A stretch of 43,135 nucleotides of DNA from Dichomitus squalens LYAD-421 SS1. Its lineage: Eukaryota > Basidiomycota > Agaricomycetes > Polyporales > Polyporaceae. The stretch covers positions 1-43,135 of the forward strand of contig NW_006766895.1 in NCBI RefSeq assembly GCF_000275845.1, read 5' to 3'. This document shows positions 34,201-43,135 of the stretch, piece by piece. The stretch's first letter is position 1, and each line of letters opens with the position of its first letter. The notes beneath the pieces were generated by a model. That model ran no database searches and was not told the origin of the DNA. It saw only the letters and a program-made list of their open reading frames with translations. Both the position numbers and the translations under genes were made by a program.

Positions 34201-37200
34201 CGCGATTGGCCGTGGTGGAATCTCTACACCAAGGTGAGAAGGCTGATTTGGTGCACCGATTCAGGTTCTGATGGCGGTATCGTTCTAGGTTCGACCGCTC
34301 CTGGCCGCAACGCGGAATGACGACGAGCTCAGGCGGAAGGAGGCAGAGCTCATCCTCGCAAAGGAGCGTGCAGAGCGGGACCAGCGCGAGCGCGAGGCCC
34401 TCGAGAGTCTCAAGATGCGCCTGGAGGCCGAGAAGCGCAAAGTCGAGGAGGACCTCGAGGCCGAGCGCGCCCTCGGCCTCGACAAGGATGCGCTCCTCGA
34501 GCGCGCGAAGAACCACGAGGTCGAGCTCGAGGAGGAGATCATCGCCCTTCAGGCGGACCTCGACACCCTCGACTCGCAGCTCGACCGCGCGCTGAAGCTG
34601 CAGAAGGAGAGCGAGGAGAAGCACAAGACGCTCCAGGAGGCGTTCAACCAAGCCGCGGAGCACCTCGTGCGACTCGAGAGCGAGCAGAATGACTGGGTGG
34701 AGCGTGAGGAGAAGCTCAACAAGGACCTGGACGAGGCGCAGGAGGAGATCGACGTTCTCGCGGCGGAGAAGGAGGTGCTCGAGAAGCAGGCGGAGGAGCT
34801 GAAGAATCTGATAGCCCAACGCGAGGAGGATCTGGCTCGCGCCAAGGAGCGGATGGAGTCGACGATGACTGACCTCGACAGTAAGCTGTCTGCAGAGCAG
34901 CGCAACAAGTGGGCACTGCATCAAGCTTCTGATATATACACAAACTGACCGGACCTTGTCGACAGGGACGTCCTACGCGAGAAGACCGATGCGCTCGAGA
35001 AGGACGCCCGTCATCTAAAGGAACAGCTCGCCGAGATGGCGCGGACCGCTACCGAGTATTCCAACATGATCAAGAGCAAGGAGCAGCAAACGGACAAGCT
35101 CTCGGATGAGCTCGATAAGTTCAAGGCCGATCGCGACGCGCTCCTGCGCGAAATCACTGAACTCCAGGCGACCATCGACACGCTCACCGCCGAGCTCGAC
35201 TCGGAGCGCAAGGACAAGCAGCGTAACGCGAGTGCCCAGATCAAACTTCAGGCTGAGCTCGACGAGCTACGCGCTCTCCTCGAGGCGAAGGTCACCGAGG
35301 AGACCCGTCGCAGTGAAGTCGAGAAGAGTAAGGAGGAGGAACTGGCGGACCTCCGTTTGCAGGTCTCCAAGCTTTCTGCAGACCTCACCGAGAGCCGTAG
35401 GGGTGCCGCGGAGACTCAGAACAAGCTGAAGGTTGAGCTCGAGACGGTCACTCGCGAGCACAAGAACATCCAGTCTAGCCACCAGTCGCTCTCTGATCGT
35501 GAGCAAGCCAGTCGCGCGCAGCTAAAGAAGACCGAGGCGGCGCTCGCTGAGGCGGAGAAATCCAAGCGCGCGCTCGAATCCGAGCTCCAGTCTGTCCGCT
35601 CTCGTGCGATCGACACTGACAATCAGCTCGCAGAGGTCCAAAAGGCTAAGGAGGTAGGCGGCTGCATACCCTTCTGCTGACATCGAGTCCTGACTTCTCA
35701 CCTATCCATAGAGCCTCGAACGTCAGCTTGCCAGCACGCACTCCCGTTATGCAGACTTTGAGGACGCTGCCCTCCAACTTGAGCGCGATAAGGCCGCTCT
35801 TGACCGCCAGGTTGAGACCCTCAAAAAGCAACTGGAGGCAGAGACCGCCAAGCGGACGAAGCTCGAGGAGACCGCATCGAAACACAAGGCGGAGGCAAAC
35901 AGGCTCAAGGACATCAACCTCAAGTTCGAGAAGGACATGAACCAGATCCTCAGAGACTTGAAGGCACGCGAGTGGGAAGTCAAGCAGCTCGAGGCGAAGC
36001 AGGATAAAACCATTGTCGAACACGTCCACGTCTTGGAGGAGGCAAAGCGCGTCACGGACCGCCAGCTGGCCGAGGCTCAGCTCGAGCTCCAGAAGCAAGC
36101 TGCCTACATCCGCTCCCTCGAGAAGGCGAAGACACGTCTGACGACCGAGGCGGAAGACTTGGCTCGTGAGAAAGCGAACGAGGAGGTCGCCATCCGTGCC
36201 AAGGAGAAGAAGGTTCGCGACCAGGAGGCGAAAGCTGCCCGTGCCCTTGCGGACTTTGAGAACGAACGTCGTGCTCGTGAAGCCGCCGAGGTGCACGTCA
36301 GGCGGTTACAGAACGAGCTGAAGGACGCGCAAGCGCAGGCGGCTGAAGCCGAGCGGCGCACGATGATGGTTCAGAAGGCCAAGGATAACCTCGAAATCGA
36401 GCTGACAAGGCTAGCTGATGAAACCGAAGGTCCTCACTCCGTCGCCAAGCTCCAGAGGCAGTACGAGTCACGTATCAGCCAGCTCGAGTCGCAACTGGAA
36501 GAATCAGAGCTGGCCAAGTCTACAGCTGCGAGGATCAAGGAGCACGTCGACCGTCAACACGCCGAGATTCGTAGACTCATCATGAGCAACGGCCCCAAGG
36601 ATGACTCCTTCCGCACGCGACTTCTCCGTGAATTACAGCTCGCCGACGAAGAGATGGAACGTGAGCTCTCGCATCGATCCCAGACGCGGCATCTCACGGG
36701 TAGTCGCACTGGCGAACAAACCTTGGCGAATGTGACTCCAAGCAAGCCCCGCTCCAACGGCACGGTCCGATTCAAAGACGGCCCTCCTACGGAGATTCCT
36801 CGCACACCCGATCGGCAAGCTCAGGTCGACAAGCTTCGGCAACAGGTACAGGCTTTGGAGCTCCAGATGGCGGCGTCGACTCGCATTCGGCAGTACCTCG
36901 AAACTTCCTTGCGCGAGGTCACAGAGGAGCTTCAGAACAACGACGGCTCCAAGCAGTCTATTGAGAACACTCGTGCCCGCCTCGCGAAGGAGAATGCGCG
37001 TCTGGCCGAGTTGCTGGAAGAAGAGGCGGAGGCACGTCGTGCGGCTCAGGCTGCCCAGCTGGACGGCGTTCAAGCGATGTGGGATCGCTTCCAGAACACA
37101 ATCGATCAGGAACGTGAAAGCTACACGCGTCTCGAAGAGTCGCGGAAGGCCTTGGTACGGGTGCCAGCTTGTCGGAATCTGAGTTGGCTAGCTGATAACA

Positions 37201-39214
37201 ATGTCAACAGGTCGTCCAGCAACGCGCGGCTCAGATGGAGGTCGAGGACCAGCGTCGCCAGCTGCAAGAATTGACAGCCTCCAAGAAGCAGCTGCAAGGG
37301 GAGGTCAATGCCTTGAAGGAGCGTCTGGATGCCGAAATCCTTGCCAAGAATGACGAGATTGGTGGGTGATCCTCGTCCCTTCGACACACAGAATGTTCAC
37401 CATGTCGTGACAGCCATCAAGCGCAGTCTTCAAGCCCGGTTGCAAGAGCTGGAGATCACCTCTTCCGCCACTGCAACAATCCATTCTGGTATTCAGATCC
37501 CACACCAATATTGAGACTCTGTCCTGACACTGACATCGTAACCATTGTCAGAACTCCAGGAAGCAATCGACGCATACAAGACGAAGACGGACGAGTACCT
37601 CAAGCGATACGAAGAAGCCGAGATCAATCGTGCCAAGGCTGCTCGCGCGGAGGCGTTCGGTTTGTCCGCACTTATTTCCACGAATGGGCAGTAGTGACAC
37701 ATATCTGCCTGTAGCTCGACGCGCGCTGGCTGACGCTGAGAAAGCCCACGCCGAGGCTGTTGCGGACCGCCAAGCGACTGAACAGCGATTGCAGACTGCC
37801 GAGCAACGCATTCAAGAACTTGAACACAAGCTTGAAGAAGAAGACCGCGAGTCGTCTGATCTTGCACTCTTGCGCCAGCGCCTTGCGGAAGAAATGGAGG
37901 ACGAGCGTAAGCAGCACCAGCAAGACATAGCAGAACGAGACTTCGCTGCCGACCAAACCCGTAAGAAGTATCAAGGTACGTTTTCAACATGCAGTCGCTG
38001 CAGGCCACTTATTTATCGATAAAATCATAGCCGAACTTGCCCAACTGAGCGAAGGTCAGTGGTCTGAGGACAGCTTCCCACATTCTCCCTGGAGCGCTAA
38101 TGTATCGTTGCAGAGTTGCAGTCGCAACGAGACACAATGAGTCGCCTACGTGAGGAGAGCCGTAAGCTTCGCTCCGAGTACGACGAGCTGCAATTGCGTT
38201 ACGACGACGAGGTTTACAATGGTGGTTCATGGAAGAAGGACAAAGAGCGTCTCGAGACCAAGATCCAAGACGTCACGAAGGCGTACGATGCGTCTGTTGC
38301 TGCCCAAGCAGAGCAGCAGTCGCAAATCGTTTCCCTTCATTCTCAAGTCCGCGAGCTTCGCAGCGTACTGAACGACGCGGAAACCGATCGCGCGCTTCTA
38401 CAGAAAGCCCGCCGAGCACTGCAAGCAGAGCTCGAGGCTATCAAGATGGACCACGTCGATACAAACAGGATGTCGTCGGATACGGAGGTGCAGCGGCTGC
38501 GTCTGGAGAAACAGGACCTTGAGCGTTCTCTCGAGGAACAGGGCGACCGCGTCTCGATGGCGTTTGAGCGGATGAAGAAGGCGGAATCGTACGCGAACGA
38601 GTGCCAGATTGAACTTGGAAAGATCAGAGTGGAGAATTCTGAACTTGATAAGATGAATGTGGGCGTTCTCACTTAGCTTTTTTGGACTATTGCTAACTAA
38701 ATACAGGCCAACCTCGAGAAGCAGGTCAAGGATCTCAATCTTCGAATCGTCGATCTCGAGACCAGATCGCTGAACGCGCCTCGCCCTGCCACTGGCTCGA
38801 GACGGTTGGAATCCAGGATCGAGGAACTCACAAGCCAACTCACTCAGTCAACGAAGGACACTTCGCGAATCCATCGGACGACCGATAAGGCTCTGCATGA
38901 CTCGGAACGTCAGCGTTCACGTCTGGAAGAAGAGGTGAAGAACTACGAGTCAAAAATCGTTTCCATGCGCCAAACAATGGATGAGCTCGTATGTCGACCC
39001 ATATGACCCTCCGCTCCTGGCTGACAGCGTTCATTCATAGCAAACGTCAGAGAACAACCTACAACTCGCCAAGCGTCGTGCTGAGCGTGAGGCGGCAGAT
39101 TTCAAACAGAAGTCTCTGAACCTCGAGCGCGAAGTAGAGCGCTTGCGGAGTCGTCTCGAACGTCCGTCCAGCACATTGCTTGGTTCGCCCGTCAGCTCTC
39201 CACGCAAGCTATGA
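31297..39214 (+). CDS. MYO1: Class II myosin heavy chain
   Basis: Seventeen exons give 2345 residues in exact frame. Starts-ends: 31297-31473, 31531-31674, 31734-31918, 31969-32477, 32528-32631, 32686-34233, 34289-34908, 34966-35653, 35712-37154, 37211-37361, 37414-37488, 37552-37659, 37715-37975, 38031-38054, 38114-38658, 38707-38988, 39041-39214. N-terminal SH3-like region ([19 protein letters not shown]), P-loop GESGAGKT (about 170-177), switch [11 protein letters not shown] (about 279), switch II DIAGFE (about 499), actin-binding/SH helix region [13 protein letters not shown] and [12 protein letters not shown]. One IQ-like helix (about 865-885) binds light chain; the remainder is a coiled coil of about 1,400 residues, then a short Ser/Pro tail. 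It forms two-headed actin motors of the cytokinetic ring and septum. Loop 1 carries a Ser-rich insert of about 60 residues. MYO1 is the budding-yeast name; fission yeast uses myo2. Confidence 0.97.
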
Positions 39215-39690
39215 CCGCTCTTCCACTTCCATGATATACACTGACAACGAGTACGACCCTACTTACGAGAACACACGATGTGACGACGTCCTGACACTTT
39301 TCGTTTACTGCCGCATGTTGCACTACTAGCTCTCTCATCTGTATCTTATACTGGCCAATGGACGTTCCTCATTCTCAGGCAGCTGTGTTGATCTACCCTA
39401 TATCACTCGCGATGCGCTTCGGGTTCTCTAATTCTAGCAACATTCACTCGAAGTTCGTTGGAATATTTCATGCATTCTCAACTTGGGCTGGTCTCGTGAC
39501 CATGTGCAAGTACGACTCACCCCGCCGGACGATCTCATTGGGCGTGAGACACACAGTACTGTCGAATTCAGGCTATGTAAGGACCTCCAAGACCACCGCA
39601 AAGACCCAGCACCAGAGCTCACATCGTTAGTGTCTGTCAGCACACCCGGACACAGTGAGCGCTGGGACACCAGAGAATGGCCCCTCTCGG
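39215..39690. other. Spacer between myosin and methyltransferase pseudogene
   Basis: 476 bp: myosin 3' UTR, then sequence before the methyltransferase remnant. Several open frames occur, but none has a recognisable domain. Confidence 0.5.
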
Positions 39691-40581
39691 ATGGCACAGG
39701 TACGACAAATGATTGAGGAACACAGGGAGAGGGGATGGGATGTCGCCTGGTGGGTATCAACTTTCTCAGGAGATGTGTCTCGCCTTCCTTAATCGAAGAC
39801 AGGAGAAGTGACACGACGCCCTGGGATGCAGGGAGCTACCAGCCCGCCTTGAAAGAGGTCTTGGATGATTAGGCACTTGCTCTGCCCAGAGGGCCGCGCT
39901 CTTGTGCCAGGATGCGGACGCGTACGAATAATCATATCAGATTCGAAAGCCTGTGTCTGACTTGTCTGCTAGGGATATGACGCAATCTGAATCGCGAAAA
40001 CTCTCAGTCTTGAGACGCTAGGTATCGACATCTCGCCGACCGCGATAGCGGCCGCTCAAGAGTGGGTCTATTCTGGTTCCGAGGATGGCAAGTCACCCTA
40101 GCCGATTTGATAGGCTTTCTGAGCAGATATTCAGCGGCCTCCGAAAAGTAGAGACTACAACGAGGTATGCAAACCTCTGGGATATCGGGCCAACATCCAC
40201 GTTCGTTTCGAGGTAGCAGATTTCTTCGCATTGACGGGAGTCAAGTTTGACCTTGTCTATGATTACACGTGAGTGTCCTGCCCTTCGATACCGCAGTGGA
40301 TCGATGAATATTCTCGCAGTTTTTTCGTTGCAATCCCTCCAGCACGACGGGGATATTGGGGGCGTCAAATGGCAGAAATAGTCAAGTCCGGCGGTATTCT
40401 CATTACGCTCATCTTTCCGATCGATGATGATGCCCAAACCGGACCACCTTATTATGTCCGCCCACAACATTACAACGAGGTTCTAGGAGAGGGCTGGGAA
40501 GCTTTGCTGGACAAGGAGCCGGAGCATACCTTGGAGTCTCATAAGGGAAGGGGAAGAATCGTGGTCAGAAGGAGACTGTAA
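39691..40581 (+). pseudogene. Thiol/thiopurine methyltransferase-type gene with three lesions
   Basis: Exon pieces 39691-39749, 39803-39921, 39973-40075, 40127-40268 and 40320-40581, all with good GT-AG borders and 51-53-nt introns. The SAM-binding motif is LVPGCGRGYD, followed by TLGIDISPTAIAAAQEW, VRFEVADFF, FDLVYDYTFFVAIPP and the family end RGRIVVRRRL. Together these mark the TPMT-like thiol methyltransferases that methylate small thiols with S-adenosylmethionine. Lesions: a TAG after EVLDD in exon 2, a one-base frame change before GRALVPG in the same exon, and a TGA after GYDAI in exon 3. From exon 4 on it is intact. Either a young pseudogene or, less likely, several assembly errors; no intron choice that I tried removes the stops. 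Confidence 0.8.
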
Positions 40582-40582
40582 A

Positions 40583-40621
40583 TCTGTAACGGTGGCGTCA
40601 CAGATGACGCACCGTCACAGA
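40583..40621. repeat. Imperfect hairpin just after the pseudogene stop
   Basis: ACGGTGGCGTCA (40589-40600) pairs with TGACGCACCGT (40605-40615), with one bulged G and a 4-nt loop. Outer TCTGT and ACAGA extend the stem past one mismatch. It could be a palindromic transposon end or chance; no T-run follows. Confidence 0.6.
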
Positions 40622-40690
40622 GAAGTACGGCAGTACCCGGCTTAGTCACCCGAGGTAACAGTGCTTAGTGGCTGTAACGGGCTGGGAAAG

Positions 40691-40740
40691 TGGGACGGGT
40701 AGTCCAACGGTTGTGCGTGGTGCAATTCCCGCACGTTCCA
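40691..40740 (+). other. tRNA-like 50-mer (probable tRNA fragment)
   Basis: Its ends TGGGACG and CGTTCCA can pair as a 7-bp acceptor stem (one G-U). Inside are a D-arm-like GGTAGTCCAACGGTT and a B-box-like GGTGCAATTCC. The anticodon arm is missing, and the T stem is only four pairs. A deleted tRNA copy or SINE head is likely; it is not a normal nuclear tRNA gene. Confidence 0.35.
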
Positions 40741-42834
40741 TTTTCAGCTAGTCGTTACAAAATCCCTCATGCTCAAACAGGGGTCTCCAACTCGTTCAAA
40801 CGCTATAAGAAATTGTATTCACAGCTACTACGATGAAACATCTCAGTCTGCAGACAAATACAAGTCCTCGGTTCTTGTGCGCTCCCATGTTGGTGCCACG
40901 ACATGGCCATGAATATGTCTTAGACGTATGACAGGTTGACTCTGAACTCCTCACAACGGCTCAATGAACATCACATATGATCCAATTGAGACGTCCCCGA
41001 ACTCTAGGTAGAGGCTCGAGTCTGCAGACCAAAAAGCGGATGTAGTACTCTAAATTACAGGAGTAAATGAGACCCGGGGACATAATCGTACCCCGTGGGA
41101 AACAGGTTTATAACCCGTTCCCTTTGGCCAGGAGTGTACGGGTGGCCGCAACACGAGTCAGTCGGTACACTGATAAGGCCTCTTGCACCATCCGTCATCG
41201 TTACTCCCACCTTCAAACCCCCCTTGCTGGCATGAGCCATGGCTCGCATTTGGTGCGCAACAGTATCTTGCTCAAACAAGTAGACAGATCATGTACATTA
41301 CACCTATCATGAGATTCGGCCTCGTAGGGCAATTAACTGGATCCAGAGGGAGAGTAATTACAGAAGTAGACCGCCGAGAGGCAGTCGCACCGTTGATAGG
41401 CACTCACGCATAGTAAGAAATGGTGAAAGAGACTCTGGAAGATGTTGGGACAATGCATGCACCGGCATGTCTGAGCGCTGTGAAGATATAGGCTAGAAGC
41501 AGCGCACGGCGGATTATAGGTGCCCGCAAGTGCATAATGAAGTGAGCGCTACCTCTCACCTCCACATTCCATAGTTCCCAGCACGTCCACGCTAGATGAA
41601 GCAACACATGTTGTTGCCTGCCCCTCGTAACACCCGTCAAAGATTGGACTCCTGCATAGGGCTTTGCTAAGAGTTCCTCCTCGATGCGACTGGAAGGCCG
41701 ATTTCTAGGATTTCTACTCTGGTCTCGTCGATTTTGTCCTGACTTCGCGAGATTATATCCGGATCTACTCTGCTGATAGCAGTCTAGAGATGGTACATGT
41801 CACTGAAACTAGGCTGTAATTTCATGACCACTGGCACTTAAATACCCTCCGGAGCACGGCTGGGGCAACATCATCCTCCCAGTTGAGGCCCCTTCTTTCG
41901 TTCCACCTGATAAGACTCACATTTCATAGGGCCATGTGTGAGAACTTCGACGAAGACTTCTCCTGGATGGTAAGTCTTCACAGGGTTCTGTATATGCGTA
42001 GGCACTGCATGCGTTCTAATGCGAGAGGAAAAAGGCTGTCGATATCAATCCCTAAGTACTTGATTGAACTGTCCAGTAATCAGCTGCAATTCAGTGCGAG
42101 ATGGATGCACAACGAGCCGGGCATCTCCTTCGCTAGCGTGGGCTTGACAAACACCCAAAAGCGAGTCGACAAGCATGGAGAATGTCAGGAAACTTCGATG
42201 ATTGTTCACTAGCTATACTCGACCCCCAGTGCTGTGCAGCGTCTGGAAAGAAATGTTCCAAGCTCTTGAAGGTGCATCTCGGTTAGCATTCTTCGGGTCT
42301 TAGACTGTAGTGAGTGGATCCATCATATTCAAACCTGCTTCCAGATGATAATCCGTTCATGAAGTTCGACCTAACCTAATCGAAACCTTGTGACCGGACA
42401 TGGCCCAAGCGTGCTGCTCAATCCCTGCCTGGCCACAATCGCTGCATAACTTCTCATGTCGAAAGGCATCACTCACATCACATTCTACATACTAACGACC
42501 ACAAGTAGATTCCAGGCTCTTGACGTTCAAAACTGTACGCCATCGCCGTCGAGTACAGTGGATCAGTAATTACCAGACTGAGATGGCGCGTCAGAGAGCG
42601 AATTTTGCGACTTTCTGAGCTGTCAGAATGCGGTGTACCTCATGAATGTTTCACTGACCGATATGGGTCCATGCCGATGCCTATGTAGAAGCTTTTCAGG
42701 ATTCTCCCTACCTCATCTGGAAAAACAGCCTTTGCGAATTGACACTAATTATCACTATTCAGATAATCTCATCTATATTAGCAAGTGTTAGCAGAGATGA
42801 CATCTACATTAGAGCTACTATTCAGACACACTTC
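40741..42834. other. Gene-poor region
   Basis: About 2.1 kb in which no open frame shows a domain, biased composition or plausible exon chain. Frames at 41055-41413 and 41883-42212 are short and look random. I see no transposon protein either. Confidence 0.5.
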
Positions 42835-43022
42835 TTCAGTAGTGCAACTAAGCACTAATTAGTATACTTGGTACTAGATATAACTACTCTTCACTATCAC
42901 TTTTTCTATAGTGCCATGTAGTGCCAACATGATACTATTATAGCACTACTGCAAATGTGGTCCTCCAATTTTCGCTATTTTGCACTACTGTAGTACTATT
43001 TTGTGCTATTTTAGCACTACTC
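42835..43022. repeat. AT-rich tract with repeated GCACTA / TAGTGC
   Basis: GCACTA or its complement TAGTGC occurs about seven times in under 190 bp, in both orientations, giving several small hairpins (for example TAGTGC-6 nt-GCACTA near 42838-42856). This kind of subterminal motif repeat is common at ends of DNA transposons. The element, if any, runs toward or past the window end. Confidence 0.5.
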
Positions 43023-43135
43023 GTTTAGGGGAGACTCAAATAAGATGACAATCCTTTATTTATAGCTCATAGTTCTCAACTCAAGCATTACACACCTCTA
43101 TAGCTGCAAAATCACCATGATAGCTGACTTATATA

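Noticed and set aside
41883..42212. 109-codon plus-strand frame as a gene
   Set aside because: No domain, no codon bias like the neighbours, no plausible upstream or downstream exons.

Overview
The window comes from a filamentous fungus, most likely a basidiomycete of the Agaricomycetes type. The signs are short GT-AG introns (mostly 47-65 nt) in dense, GC-rich genes, a fused ARG5,6-type arginine gene, an SPX-RING ubiquitin ligase, a class II myosin with a very long tail, and chromodomain-bearing Ty3/gypsy retrotransposons. The species cannot be named from the sequence.

About 1-18.8 kb is a graveyard of nested mobile elements. Element A (1.8-5.95 kb, minus strand) is a decayed Ty3/gypsy copy with one 615-bp LTR. 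Its 3' end is replaced by an inverted pair of 426-bp LTR-like repeats around the 3' end of another gypsy element. Element B (7.9-11.2 kb, plus strand) is a gypsy gag-protease-RT remnant. It is split by a 371-bp solo LTR with a perfect 5-bp target duplication and by a terminal-inverted-repeat element. Element C (11,469-18,799, plus strand) is a chromovirus with two 568-bp LTRs, a gag frame broken only by stop codons, RT, an integrase with its D,D35E triad, and a chromodomain. A related 561-bp LTR lies at 6,709-7,822 and is split by a 543-bp inverted-repeat element with a 10-bp target duplication. Elements A and C both show Tf1-like self-priming geometry: an 11-nt sequence 34 nt past the start of the TATA box is complementary to the site 2 nt inside the LTR. 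The N-run in element C is flanked by two identical 344-bp copies, so it is probably an unmerged contig overlap.

An AT-rich foldback element (about 18.84-19.55 kb) separates the transposons from the host genes. The host genes are, in order: SPX-RING ubiquitin ligase (minus); a DUF2358/C6orf136-like, probably mitochondrial protein (plus, divergent from it); ULA1/APPBP1, the regulatory half of the NEDD8 E1 (minus, convergent); ARG5,6 (plus, divergent from ULA1); an unrecognised Pro/Ser-rich 488-residue protein (minus); and a 17-exon class II myosin heavy chain (plus). For the first four and for the myosin, the exon sums are exact multiples of three and the joined products keep their family motifs.

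Downstream of the myosin lies a thiol/thiopurine methyltransferase-type gene with intact intron borders but three lesions, called a pseudogene. The last 2.5 kb holds no gene I can support, only a hairpin, a tRNA-like 50-mer and an AT-rich tract of repeated GCACTA/TAGTGC. The host genes do not form one pathway. They are ordinary housekeeping genes in alternating divergent and convergent pairs beside a transposon cluster.
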